Assembly: GCA_965649825.1 (NCBI GenBank)
Contig: OZ287710.1
Location: forward strand, 425,639 to 489,638
Direction: 5' to 3'
Source of the DNA: Penicillus capitatus
Taxonomy: Eukaryota > Chlorophyta
Length of the DNA: 64,000 nucleotides
Part shown: piece by piece, positions 1 through 12,052 of the stretch
Layout: every line of letters starts with the position of its first letter
How positions within the stretch are numbered: the stretch's first letter is position 1
Position numbers and translations under genes: made by a program
The notes under the pieces: model-generated
Told to the model about the DNA's origin: nothing
The model's input: the letters and a program-made list of their open reading frames with translations, nothing else
Database searches by the model: none

Positions 1-530
1 CAAACAAGAAGAGACCGACTGCCAGACATCCAGCCAGAATTGGACTGGTGAGCCACGATGCAATGATGGGGACGACCCCTTCGAATTTGTCCAGTCCAGA
101 TTTAGAGCCGTCGTATTCAAACCACTGGACAGCACTCCACCCATGAGCAACCAATGTGAACCCAATGACGCCTCCGATGGTGGAATGGGTGGTAGAAACC
201 GGAAGCTCGAGGTAACAGGCGAGTAGAAGCCAGAGGCCGGTGGCTGCAATGACACACATCATACCATACATCAAGAGCTCTGGCTGAGCATCAAATCGCT
301 TTGTATCGACCAGTCCATGCGATACCGTTTTGGTAACGTCCGCTCCGAGGAGAACGGCACCGGCGAATTCAAAGACGGCAGCGATGGCGACTGCCTGCAC
401 TAAGGTGACAGATTTTGCGCCGACGGACGTCGCAAATGCATTGGCCACATCATTGGCACCGATGCCAAAAGAGGTAAAGAAAGCAAAGAAGATGCTTGCT
501 ATGAGTATCCAGAGGTAATCGTTCCACATG
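1..530 (-). CDS. Phosphate transporter, PiT/Pho-4 family (C-terminus beyond window)
   Basis: The minus strand is open from an ATG at 528-530 to the window edge without an intron. The product is hydrophobic and begins MWNDYLWILIASIFFAFF, followed by the family signature GANDVANAFATSVGAKS at about residue 23. Further family features are a run of membrane helices and the segment ELPVSTTHSTIGGVIGF, which matches the second half of the PiT signature region. PiT/Pho-4 proteins are sodium- or proton-coupled inorganic phosphate symporters of the plasma membrane or, in plants, of plastid or mitochondrial membranes. No transit peptide is seen, so plasma membrane is the simplest guess. Only about 175 residues of an expected 450-550 are inside the window. 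The start has no alternative upstream ATG in frame that I could find. Confidence 0.88.
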
Positions 531-774
531 GTTCGTGCGCAGCTGTGAATCGCTACAGGTGAGGTGAAGAATGATGGGACGTTGCTCTTGCCGCCACCCA
601 CCGATCTGAACAGGAATATTCGCGCCTGATCGCGCCGACAAAGAAATTTCCAACATGCGAGCCATGTTTTTACATTGGACAATGAAGTGCAGAAAGTCGA
701 CTTTTAGTATCAAACGATGATCGGAATCTGACTTTATGACATACCGAATAGAAAGCGATTATGATTCTACAGAG

Positions 775-2044
775 CTAACAACTTCTGTAGTTCACCAAGA
801 TTTCGTGGTTGGTGTCCAAGAGCCTCTTCCATTTTCTGACGCGTCTTTCTAAACGGAACAGCATCGTCATGTAACATGGGAAACAAGAAGAGTGGAGCGC
901 GTACTTCATGACAAGAGGAAATTCCATGTAGGTGGCCTTCATGTCTAACCATGTCTTGTCCAAAAGAGCAAACATGATGCAGAACAAATGGGAAAAGAGG
1001 TTTTCTTCGACATCGAGCAGCCGAAGGAATCCTCGTATATGAGATGTGTTTCGAGTCTGAGAAGGATCTCTCAGTTGCAGCATTTCTGTGAGAGTGAATG
1101 TGAGATTGACACCAGCCACTGCAAAGGGATATTCCCATTCTGCCCTTACTCCATCGCTCTTGTTCATGAGCTTTTTAAACAGGACAGGGCGCAGGTGATG
1201 TAGATCCAACAACGATTCCAGAGCCAGCAGGCCTCCACCGCGAAAATCTGTTGCGGGATCCATCCCCTGCGCGGCAATGAGATCGGCAGTCGTATGCAAG
1301 CATGACTTGCCTGCCATCCCATCTCTGTCCACTGGGCAGACTTCTGCCCATTCCATGGAGTATCGGGAAATGCAGCATGCCACAGCTCCTTTAGTGCATT
1401 AACGTGTTCTTTTGAATCACTGTCAAAGGGAATCTGGCATTGATACCACAGAGCCCTAAGTCTTTCTTCCTGAAACACAAATAGCAGCCCCCATTACCAG
1501 CAGTCCTTACTGGATTTTGTTTGTACTTGGTTATCTGTCAAGCTTTGCTGTTTAAATGGAAAAATAGCAGCCAGCAGCGCAGCTACACGGCATAACACCT
1601 TTCTCGTCAAATCTAAGAGTGAGAGAAGAGGACATCGGAATCCAACCGACAGATGTGCTAGTGGGAGACAACAAGGCAAGAGGAGTCCGTACCGACGATG
1701 ATTTTCCATGCGGCGGTGATGGCATCGCACAGTTTATTTTGTCCTTGCTCGACATCTTTTGGTGTGCTTGTCTCTTTGCCGCTTTTATATGCATACTTGT
1801 CACTGGCTCCAGGATGTAGTTCCTCCTGAAGCAGAGGCGCGCGGACATCCGATTCTAAAAATCCATCCATCTCATGGACGCAGACAGCGTCTCTGTTAAC
1901 AACGCACTTGCGGTTGAATCGACTCCGAAGCTCATGAAGAACGAGATTATTACGTGACTGACTCAGCGCCGAGACGAAGGAAGTCGTATGCGGTATCCAC
2001 GCGTCCATATACGGTTCATCTACGGTCGGATGCAGGACAGCCAT
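775..2044 (-). CDS. ELMO/CED-12 domain protein
   Basis: Four or five exons on the minus strand. The ELMO domain is clear: QEERLRALWYQCQIPFDS, then ALKELWHAAFPDTPW, then EMGWQ joined to GMDPATDFRGGGLLALESLL, then AEWEYPFAVAGVNLTF. This order is typical of small plant and algal ELMO proteins (about 250-350 aa), which lack the ARM and PH parts of animal ELMO1. ELMO-domain proteins act with small GTPases, as GAPs for Arl proteins or as partners of DOCK-type exchange factors. The N-terminal 130 residues have no recognised domain. One intron (about 1263-1306) appears to be of the rare GC-AG type: the donor reads GCAAGT after TGGCAG, and removing it restores the conserved motif exactly. The start at 2044 is the first ATG in the open frame. 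Confidence 0.85.
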
Positions 2045-2198
2045 TTTCTGAATGGCTGACTGATCCGATCCATCGAGCTTTCTTGTACAGGAGGTTGTTC
2101 ATCTAATTGTTGGCGAAAGCACGCCATCCACATGGCTTCATCAAAAACGTACTTCAACCTTCGTCGGATTGAAATGGGAGGCGAGTCATGAAGCAGTC

Positions 2199-4912
2199 AT
2201 GAACTTCATGACGATACGCTGTTGCACAGACGAGGAGTCGGCATCCAGTGAAGAAGAAGCGTTGTCTGACGTGGATGACAGCAACATTCCCAACAAGAAA
2301 GTTATTATCCTTGGGGCCGGCGTGGCTGGAATCTCTGCTGCGTTGTTCTTAAAGGCACGCCCTACCATTTCGGTCTTTCTGTTCGAACACGACCTGTGTG
2401 ATGTAGAAGCACAATGTTGATGCGGTGGTGTTGGAAGGGCGCGATCGAATTGGTGGGCGAATTTACACAGACTATCACAGCTTTAGTGCTCCAGTCGATC
2501 TCGGGGCTTTCATCATCACTGGTACTCAATGATGTGATGCAGGTTATTGTCAGATGGGAAACGACACGTAGGTGCGGATCCAGACCCGAGTCGAAACAGC
2601 GCATGTGATCCGTGTGGACCCATATCGCGCCATTTTGGTCTGGGACTGCATTACCTAGACAGTCGAACATTACCCATCTATCATGAAGTGTACAAGCAGA
2701 CACCCATTCCACATGACATCGACAGAAAAAGTGCATTGTACGTGTCTTTCGCATTGTTCTGGGCTTAAACATGTCATAGATTGTTTGATCGCATTCTGGA
2801 TGGTATCGCTGACCTGCAATCAGACAGTGAGGATGTGGTCGTTGCTGTCGATGATGCTCGCAGTCTGGGAGAACTGTTCACTCAATGTGTTGAGGAGTAC
2901 GTTGACAAGATCGAGATGCCCAAGGAGCAGACCTCTCTAACGGATACTCATCATATTCTTGGCAGTACCATAGATACCAGTGATCTTGAACTGGTGGAGG
3001 ATATACATGGCGTCAAGACTCCAACATCATCAACTTTAAAACAGAAGCGATCAACTGGTGTGGACGATGATCCAGATCCTCCAGCCAAACAGGAAAGAGA
3101 TCCAAGCCCAATCAGAAAGAAGCTCAAAATCACATGTAGAGGACAGAAAGATGTCGTTCTGGATGTTTACACAAAGAGCAAGACATCCTCCGAAAGTGCA
3201 ACACAATCACCACAGGGTGTCAAAACAATGTCATTAGCACAACTGTGCCCGGCAGAGAAAATGAAGAAAATGCAAGAACTGAAAGAACCTGCACAGATCA
3301 AGGACTCGAAACCAGCGCAACAAAAAAGCGACAAAGCAAAGGCCACAGATATGCACAAAGAGAGTCCAAAAATGAGCAATATTCGAAGAGGTCTGCTCTT
3401 AAGGCCAAATCTATGAGTTCTATGTTTGTACTTAATGTTCCGTTTCAGGGCGTGGGCGACCTCCCAAGAATCCATTGACCCAACCGAAGATCGACTTTGG
3501 AAATGGTCAAGAGACAAAGCAATCGCACCATCTAACTCCAGCAGGTCGAATGCACACATGTCCCTCTAAAGATCCAAATACTGGCAGTACTAGATCCTGC
3601 TGCCAAAGTGGATGTCGTGATGTGGCACAAAGCTCATCTGGAGTATGGATGCGGAACTTCCTTGAGCAACTTGAGCAGTGTACACTGGAATCAGGATGAA
3701 GACTATGGCGGCTTTAATGGCAGACATGCCATCGTGAAAGGTGTGGCAGCACGAGACAGAGCAAATTCTATCGACTGACGGTCTCCCTCTGCAGGTGGAT
3801 TGGCACCCCTTCTTGAAAGATTGAGCATTGGACTCGATATCAGATTAGAGATGATAGTAAACAACGTAGCCTACGGTTCGGATGGTGTTCGAGTGACATG
3901 TCAAAATGGTAGTGATCTCAGCACATCGAATAACAGGGAATGGATGGTGTTTAGGCGATGTGTTTGAGGGTGGATGCGTGATCTGTACCCTTCCTTTGGG
4001 CGTATTGAAGTCCACAACAGTTACATTCACTCCTCCATTGCCTGCCTGGAAGGAGAGTGCCATCAAGAGCATTGGATTTGGAAACCTTAATAAAGTGGTG
4101 CTCGAATTTCAATCTGTTTTTTGGGATGCATCCATCGACTATTTTGGCATTGTGCCTAAACCAAGTCGTCCTTCGGAGAAGACGCATACGTCTGAGCCTG
4201 CATCCAACCACAGCTTTTCTTCGTCCAGCACTCCAGGAGCCACATCTGTCGAGAGTCAGTATGAGACTGCTGGATTCTGTTTCATGTGGTGCACGGCATA
4301 TCGTTACACAGGCAAGCCCCTTCTGACAGGCATCGTTTCTGGAAGTATGGCAGACAAGGTCCAGATATCTAATCTACCTTCCTCTGTCAGCTGTGGCATT
4401 GAGGTCTGTCTGCCTTATCAGGTCGAAGAGATGAGTGAAGACAATGTCATTCAGATGGCTTTGAGCAATCTTTCCTCTGTCTTTGGCGACTGTGTTGCCT
4501 CTCTCTTTCTTCGTGGAAAAATGACACGTTGGAAATCGGATGTCTTCTCCAGAGGATGCTACACCTATGTCCCTGTGGGCATGAGTGGCAAGGGATATGA
4601 GAATCTCGGCCACCCGATTCTGGGGCATGGATTTGGCGTTCTGTTTGGAGGAGAGCACACAAACAAGCAACATCCAGACACCATTGGAGGCGCCATGATC
4701 ACAGGTGTGTCTCGAACGCCTCCTTTCTGTTAATGCTGTGTGGTATGCCAGGCGTCCGCGAAGGAAAGAGGGCACTGCACTTGTTGTACGGTCCTGATGC
4801 CGCAAAGAGGAAGGTGCAGGTGCCGTCCGTACAGAGGGCTCGTGATCAAGATGCATCTGAGCTTCTATTTAAAGAAGCAGAGGCAGAGATTGTCCGCCTG
4901 CACAGAAATTGA
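2199..4912 (+). CDS. LSD1-like flavin amine oxidase with AT-hook insertion
   Basis: A multi-exon gene for an FAD-dependent amine oxidase of the lysine-specific histone demethylase type. The dinucleotide-binding motif is [16 protein letters not shown] near residue 38, followed after a short intron by [15 protein letters not shown]. Further along come [52 protein letters not shown] and, at the end, [12 protein letters not shown] with the C-terminal FAD contact [11 protein letters not shown]. The usual helical tower between the two halves is replaced by a long charged, low-complexity stretch (about 2780-3416) and an AT-hook (RGRPPKNP, about 3450-3475). I could not find a SWIRM domain upstream. 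Likely nuclear, removing methyl groups from histone H3 lysine. The catalytic lysine of the family was not located with certainty. Start chosen at the first ATG in frame; an upstream exon is possible. Confidence 0.82.
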
Positions 4913-5078
4913 AGGCATCTGCTCGCTGTTCGCGTTTTTTGGTATCATGATTTTACTTTTAAAGCCTCATCGCTCGTTACCGAGGCGGAGTTATTATTCA
5001 ATACACGATTGTCAACGGTTGACATGTGGCTGTTGATGTGACAGTGGACTTGAGCACATTGCATCTTTCCATCGCGTC

Positions 5079-6240
5079 ATGGACTCTGTCGATCGCAAGC
5101 GACAGAATTCGGCAAAGTATCCATTCCCTTTAACGATCTTGGACCCCAATCGAACTCCATTGGCTTAGATCCACAGAAGATGACAATCTCGAACAGCTCA
5201 CTTCTGAGGACAATCCTTCTACTGACGACGATATGTCGAAGGATAAAGAGAGTGCGTCTATGGACGAAGTAGCAGACGGCCCTGACGATTCAAAGATATC
5301 AGACGAAGAGATTGATGCCTCCTTCGGCTTCTTCGATCCATCTGATAAAGACTTCCATTCACTAAATGAACTGCTCAAGCAGCAGTTTAAGGACATTGAG
5401 GAGTTGACGGTTCCGGAATTGACAGAGACAATCATTCGCCAGGCAGGATCATGAGGGCATTGTCGGCTATACCTACTTTTCTGCTGTTCGACAGAGCACA
5501 GTTGGAAGTGTGGTTCGATGCGAAGAGAGCGACGATGATGGTTTCGTCTTGGGTCTTATTTCGGTGCTGAATTTTGATCGGTACAAGGACCTGAAGTGCC
5601 TAAAGCAATTGATTTCTCATATCTTGAACCAGTGTGAAGATGTCGCAAAGAAACACGTCTTTGAACAGGTGCTTCTTTCATCTGTTGGCTTAGGGATGGG
5701 AATTTCTGCACACAGGTCATGCACTCTTCGAAAGCTGGCTTAATTATCAACGAACGCCTCCTGAATATGCCACCAAAAATCGGACCGCCACTCAACCAGT
5801 CGCTGTTTGAAGAAATTAGCTGGGCACAGGAAGACGAACCCACTGAGGTACATCAATTGCTGTTATCTGTGATGTGTCAGAGCAACAATCGTCTCATGCA
5901 TGCACTCAGGAATTGAGAACATCGTTTAAGATGGATGCGTATGTCGTGATGACCCATGTCTATCAAGATCCACTAACTGACCCAAAAACCGAGCATCCCT
6001 CAAAGAAGAGCAAAGTCCTGTCGGATACAGTGACAGTCCTGTGTCGAACGCTAAGTGTTTGGTCAGGTCGTTGGACCGACAGGCTACATCTATGTCAAGC
6101 CAGAAGATGAGTTCTATCACAAATTCAGCAAAGAATGGTTCGTCATTCCGCGTCCTGACTCGGAGAGCAACACCGAAGGACTGAAATCTTACCGACTCAT
6201 TCTGTTCATCACACACGAGTCTGTCACTCAAGCACAGTAA
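5079..6240 (+). CDS. BCCIP/Bcp1 family protein
   Basis: The product begins MDSVDRKRQNSAK and, after a 52-nt intron, runs into an acidic segment and then FGFFDPSDKDFHSLNELLKQ, the family's N-terminal core. Following exons give VVRCEESDDDGFVLGLISVL, LLNMPPKIGPPLNQSLFEEI and the C-terminal strand segment PEDEFYHKFSKEWF. This order matches BCCIP (human p21/BRCA2-interacting protein) and yeast Bcp1, a chaperone for ribosomal protein uL14 with roles in nuclear export and genome stability. The length, about 290 residues after splicing, fits the family. Four or five introns of about 50 nt are implied. The short gap to the LSD1-like stop upstream (166 bp) contains no ORF of note. Confidence 0.85.
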
Positions 6241-6376
6241 GGACATCGTCTCCGTTTGCGTCTTGTCACCAGCATGGTGTCGACAGGATTGCCATGGATG
6301 CCATCGTCGGCAATCCTGCAAGCGCGATGTGACAGTCTGTCTGTTCGCTTGCGTAGAGGAGGACGTTTTCCAACAG

Positions 6377-7907
6377 ATGGAGGGTTCCGTCCTCGAAGAA
6401 AAGCTTCGCAAACTTCAATCGACTCAAGAAACGATTAACGCAACAGCGGATTATCTGATTGAGAACAGCGCTGAGGCCAAACGGATTGTAAGGACGTGGA
6501 ATGAAGTAGGGTGCCCTCGCGATATCCTCTCTCTGCGATTGGACACTTGAATTTCAGGAGTTTACGACTTCGAGTGTCCACAAGAAGCTAACACTGCTGT
6601 ATCTTGCCAATGACGTACTGCAGCGTTGCAAGACAAACGCGTTTCTCCCTGGATTTCTGCATTACCTTCCAAAAGCAACGGCACACCTCTACAAGCACGG
6701 CGACGCGAAGATGCGTTGTGCTGTGATGCGGCTAGTTGAGGTCTGGACAGAACGAAAAGTTCTGAGGAGTCAGGGGATCGCTGCTGTCAGATCACACTTA
6801 GAAAAAGTGAAAGACACACCTCCTCCAATCGAAGAGTCCACACAAGAAGACGAATCGATGCAAGGAACCAAACGTAAGAGAGGCATACATCCCATTCAGG
6901 ATTGTCAAGAAGAAGTGGAAGAAACAGCACGGCAAAGGGCAGAACTGGAACAAATGAGTGCTCAACTTGTCAACGATGTACGCATTGCTGACAGCTTCAG
7001 TCGTCGACAACAACACTCGGATATGTGGTGTGTAGAGGAAGGTGAATGAGCTGACGAAGGAAGAGCTGTTGAGGTTGAGCGCCTTTTCTGATCAGCTGTG
7101 CACCGCCGTCAAAATGGAAATTCAAGTTCGAAAAAAGATGGTGGATTTGCTGAGGGATACATTGACAGAGCAGGTCACACAGATCCTACTACACCTGTAT
7201 CTGTCCATTCATACCCAACGACATCGATATGGTGTAGGAGGAAGGCTTGAAGAACAGTAAAGAGATGTTGCGTCTGTGTTTTGTACAACAAGAGGAGATC
7301 AAGAAAGCCTCAACTCCGACAGAGAGCTTTCCGACACAGGAATCCTTCAATGGAAGAAGCTCCATGTCGATTTCAGATGAAAACAATGAAGTGGCCCTGA
7401 TGCCAACGGAGGTTTCGTCATCGACAGTCAATATCTCGAATCCGAGTGCTCACAATTATCAGACTCCTGCTCCGACCTATCCCGCCTCGCTGTTGCCGCC
7501 GTATCCGCATGCAGGACCAATGACCTATGCAAGTCATCCATCCGGACAACCAGTCCATACATTGGCATTTCCAATGATGCATCCTGACGGGAGCGTTGAG
7601 AAATCACAAGAGCACGAGATAACGAACCCTTATCGCCGTGCGCCTCCATTTATGAGACAAGGGTACATACCAGGTACAGTGTGAGTGATTTCTTTGGACT
7701 TAACTCATTTCCTCCTCTGTCGTTGTTTAGACAGTCAGGGATTGCCGCCTGCTCCATATGAGGCACATGTCATTCATGTATGCCTATCTCCTTTCTGATG
7801 CACACTGATCACTGCCAATATAGGAAATGCGCAATCCGTATGGACCTCATTTGAACTATGGTGGGTATCCGGGACAGTACAACTCTGAGAAAGATTGGCG
7901 ATCGTAG
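6377..7907 (+). CDS. CID-domain protein (RPRD/Rtt103-like)
   Basis: The N-terminal region is a CTD-interacting domain: LEEKLRKLQSTQETINATAD, then KRIVRTWNE, then after a 52-nt intron KKLTLLYLANDVLQRCK and AVMRLVEVWTERKV. CID proteins such as RPRD1 and Rtt103 bind the phosphorylated C-terminal tail of RNA polymerase II and act in elongation, termination and phosphatase recruitment. The middle is a predicted coiled coil (rich in E, Q, R), as in RPRD proteins. The C-terminus is rich in Pro, Tyr, His and Met, with short stretches such as LLPPYPHAGPMTYASHP, and is probably disordered. The start was chosen at the ATG directly before the CID; an upstream ATG at 6274 would add only unconvincing sequence. 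Confidence 0.82.
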
Positions 7908-7967
7908 ACGATTGATTGATTTGAACATGACAAAGACTGACGCAAATTTGTTGTGTTGATGATCGGA

Positions 7968-9858
7968 TTATGCGACAGACAGTGTTTTTACCATATAATG
8001 TCCTTCAAGATGGTATCCTAGTTTTCGATAGTAATGTCGTGTGCCGACTCCAGATATAACGACGAGTTTCTGTGATCGATGCTCCTTCATGGCAATCTCC
8101 TCTGCCTTCTCCATGAGTAGCGTTCCGTAGCCTTGATGCTGGAACTTTGTCGTGTCTCGACCGTGGACAGAAACGGCAGTGCCATAGACATGGAGTTCAC
8201 GAATAATGGACGTTTTTCCTCTGAGTTCTGGCTGACGTTGTTTGTCGGGGCCTTGACATTTTCTCAACCTCAACAGTCCAACGAGAATGTCTTTTTGAGG
8301 ATCTTCATAGGCAAGGAATGTCTCCCAGCTTCCGTTTGCTGAATAATCCCTTCGGATAAGCTCCACTTCTGTTGGCCTGATTCGATTGTGAATGTCTTGG
8401 ATGCCCACTTCTCTTGTACGCACGTCGCGGCATCGCAATCCAAATTGAGCCATCCGAGCAAGAGCTAATTCGCGAAGATTGCCCTTCTCCACTCCAGATG
8501 TGACCAAAGGCATCGGGATATCTCGCTGAACACGATAGACACGCACCCATGGGGGCACTAATGCCAAGATCCTGGCAACTAGATCCACCAACTGCACATC
8601 GATAAAGAGATCATCCACCGATCGCCATGAGAGATGTCAGTCGCACTTTGTCAGGGTGATAGTTCTTGTAGAGACCCTTCTTCCATAGCTCATAGAGTCC
8701 AGTTCCTCGAATGACGAGAGTTGGATAGATTTTCAGTCCATCCGTACGAAAATCAGGATTCTCGAAGAACTCTCTGAAGCTCTCTATGTCTCTCTCCCAT
8801 CCAACATTCGGCAGATCAGGCATCATATGAGCAACCACTTTAAATCCAGCATTCTTTGCCAGCTGGAAACATCTCTTCACTGCCTCTACTGTGTGACCAC
8901 GATTTGTATCACGGGCCACATCCTCATATATGCTTTGCAAACCAATTTCCAGCCTTGTGCAACCGTAAGAGAGCATCTGTGTCAGATGTGGCATCTGGCA
9001 GAAATCGGGCCGCGTCTCGATGGTTAGCCCAATGCATTTCGTTCTGCTCTCTTCTGAGTAAACGACAGCTTCCTCCACGTTGCGGGATGTGTGGCCTGAT
9101 AAAGCATCATGGAGGTTGCGAATGAAGTAGTCTCTGTAGTCTAGTGGGAGCGACATGAATGTCCCGCCCATCAAAATAAACTCGACTTTGTCGACGTTGT
9201 GTCCAAGCTTCCTCAGTTGCTCGACTCTGTTTCGAGCTTGAACATATGGATTGTATCTGTGAAGGAGAGGGTACTGAGGACAGTTAACATGAACACAAGA
9301 TCACACACCGTGCACGAATGGCTCTCATGCTCGTAGGCTCATATCCTGTGTAAGACTGTGTGCTGTATTCGAAATCCGAATCGGGTCCCCCTGGACAGTA
9401 AACGCAGATGTTCCCAGTGGTCGCAATGTGTGGACATCGATGTGGCTTTGACATGACAGCGACAACTGCAATGCCAGATGCTGTTCGAACTGGTTTTGCA
9501 CGCAACCTACAATGGAAGCGTTGATATTTCGATTGAGCAGATCTTGCAGACAACTGTGGCAGAAGAACAGATTTGTACTCCTCTGGCACAGCAGCAATAA
9601 TCTCGACGAGCTTTGGTGCGCGACTCAGTCCATATTTCTTTGTCACCTAATCGGGAAGGCGACGTTTTGCATTCTACTACTCTGTCGGGGACCTTTGTTT
9701 TGAGATCATTCAGGTCAAGTGTCTGCCCACGAGTCACTCCGCGAATCAAAACGGTGACGATCTCGGCGACAGCGCGAATTCGATCCTACTACAGCGGGAT
9801 GTTCTCGCAAACGTCTTTTGATCGATGCACTGCCAACCACCTCTTCATTTTTCTTCAT
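7968..9858 (-). CDS. ELP3: Elongator complex catalytic subunit Elp3
   Basis: Almost every block of this very conserved protein is present. After a short first exon (MKKNEE) and a 56-nt intron comes [15 protein letters not shown], then [38 protein letters not shown], and the radical-SAM cysteine region [19 protein letters not shown]. Next come [16 protein letters not shown] and [12 protein letters not shown]. The C-terminal GNAT acetyltransferase domain contains [16 protein letters not shown] and [17 protein letters not shown]. Elp3 carries out the carboxymethyl modification of wobble uridine 34 in tRNA, in the cytoplasm, together with Elp1 and Elp2. Introns of 50-56 nt interrupt conserved sequence at exact positions (for example before [15 protein letters not shown]), which gives the splice model high confidence. 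Length is about 530 residues, normal for the family. Confidence 0.95.
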
Positions 9859-10029
9859 AGTTCAGCCGCAGTTCGATACAACAGACCCAGTCGACTTTAA
9901 ACGTCACGTCAAACTCTTTTGTGAAGCCCATCATGCTGAATTGTCGGAATCAATTTCCTCCATCGATATGTCGTCATCTGTCGGGCACCGTTTCCTTATC
10001 AGGCAACCTACAAGAGAAGTCTAACGTCA

Positions 10030-11847
10030 TCATCTGCAGGTTTGAATGGATGGATGGTGGATACCTTCTTCGTTGTCGTCCGCCTGGGCACGTCGTCTCC
10101 TCTTTGGTCTTGATGGAGGTAGACCCTCTATTTCGGCTGGAACATAATCTGCATCTTCATCATCCCGATCTGGCAGTTCTTCTCCTGCCAAGAGATGCAG
10201 CAGTTCTGGATCGTCTGGTGTCTGTGTTCCTGAGGAATCCGACGCGGTGAACAGGTTTTCCATTCCAGATGCCTCCTTAGATCCGTCTATGACCACATTT
10301 GCTTCTGTCTGTCGCATTTCTTCAATTTTCTTCTCCTCGGGTCCACGTTCTTTATCTGTCGCGTGATTCTTGGTAGTTGTTTCCCATGGTCTTGTCGGAG
10401 AATCCTGTTGAACACTGTCGGGGGCGTCTCCACTTGCATCAAGCCGAGATTCATGTCCCAATGCTTGATGCTGTACTGTGTGGATGTCGTTCGGATCAGA
10501 GAACTAAAAGCAGGCCGGCCGAAGAGTGGCAAGCGCACACTTGATGCATGCTGTACTGGAATATTCTTTCGTCTGAAATACCGAAGGATGGTGCTTCTCT
10601 CTGCGTTTGGCAAGAACTTAAGATCATAACTGCATGGACTGCCAGCGATGTACAACATCAGCGTAAAATGTGCTGACTTGTAGGTTCTTGTTCCCACCGT
10701 CACAATATCCTTTAACGGAAAACAGTATGATGGGTCGCTGCCAAAACAAACGGACTTCTCCAGGAGGAACATAAATCCTGCAATGCAGTGGTGATGCTGT
10801 CTTAGTTGATGATGACCATGCCACCTGCTTTCCCTTGATGAATTGGAGAGAAGTAGGGAGCTCCATTCGGCGGACGATCTTGGGAAGGAGCATCAAATCT
10901 CTCTTCTGGAACGCCAGAAAGGCGAAGCAGATCTGCTAAGATTGTCGCCTCATTTCCTGTCATTGTCTCCGATAGAGCATTGGCCGAATGCACGGCAACA
11001 GAGGCTTCGTTGCTGGACTACAGCAAAGATATGCGCACAATGTGCGTCATGTGGGTGATGGATGATCCATCTAACAGACCTTCATCGACAGTGTGAAGAT
11101 TTGCTTTCCTCTGTACATAACACCAGAATCCCTGACCAATCAAGTCTGTCCAGCAAAGAATGAAGACAACGTCAGGAGGCTCACGGATAAAGAGTGATGA
11201 AGAGATGTCCCTCTGTCTTCGACAATTCAGTCTTGGCAATGTTGACATCTTTGAAATCTTCTCCTTGCAGAATGTCCCGCAATGGCACAGCGATGCTCTG
11301 TAGGTAACCAAGAGATCGGTCATCGTAATCATGACCAGGCGACAAGTCATACAGCAATTCCTTCAATACTAGAGAGAGGAATGTGTATCCATTCCTCGTC
11401 GTTTCCCTCAAACCGCAGTGCCAATCCATTCTTTAAGACGGCGACGTCGAACACGCCTCTATCCCAGACACATTCTTCCTAAATCCTCGGATCGGCATCG
11501 TCTACCTGGGAGCTGTCCACACAGTCGAGTTGACGCGAGCGACAAGGTTCGATGCATCCAACATTGACAAAGTGCCATTCGGAGGAATAGAATGGTCACG
11601 GGACTCTATCAAGGAATTTAGGCGTCAGACGCGAAACGCAGATGGTGACGAAATGGATCTTCTTACGAGCTTCCTCGAGGACATGGAAGAAGGCATCTGC
11701 CAATTGTGTGGCCTGCTCTTCTGTCTGCGCCTCAAGTAATGATATCAAGTGATCGCTTCCTTCAAACGATTTCAATGCGGAACGAAGTCGATTCATTTTT
11801 CGAAAGTGTTCCATCGATGACTCTGATGATGCGCACCATCCATCCAT
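10030..11847 (-). CDS. Probable Rtt106-like (PH-fold) histone chaperone
   Basis: A multi-exon gene whose parts resemble the double PH-like fold of Rtt106/SSRP1 chaperones. An N-terminal helical exon (LRSALKSFEGSDHLISLLEA) is followed by GVFDVAVLKNGLALRFEG and IAVPLRDILQGEDF. Later comes EVRLFWQRPIILFSVKDIV, the type of segment that closes the first PH strand set in Rtt106. The C-terminal exon is strongly acidic (LPDRDDEDADYVPAE) and then basic (PSRPKRRRRAQ), as expected for a histone-binding tail followed by a nuclear signal. Rtt106 family proteins deliver H3-H4 to chromatin. The assignment rests on fold-level patterns and tail composition rather than on an unmistakable motif, so a FACT-related or unknown PH protein remains possible. 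The start is uncertain because an ATGG repeat overlaps it. Confidence 0.45.
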
Positions 11848-11856
11848 CCATCCATC
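11836..11856. repeat. CCAT microsatellite
   Basis: Five tandem copies of the 4-mer CCAT lie over the likely start of the Rtt106-like gene, producing a ladder of ATGs in different frames on the minus strand. Slippage here would move the start codon frame. Confidence 0.9.
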
Positions 11857-12052
11857 TATTGACGATGTTCAAATCGAGGCAGCTTCAGAACAATTGACAC
11901 GCAGTCTGTCCTGCCTTCTAGATTGAATTGAGAAAGGGACACAGATCTCTCAGACCATCGTAAAGAATGCAAAAAGCGCAGAAATGTTCGATTCTCTTCA
12001 CACAGAGCATGGACTGTCAAACGAACAGCACCATTTCACCCTGACAACAATC

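Noticed and set aside
2070-2198. Possible SWIRM domain upstream of the LSD1-like oxidase (a frame reading HPHGFIKN)
   Set aside because: Only eight residues resemble the end of a SWIRM domain, and the rest of the domain is absent from the short gap to the ELMO gene.
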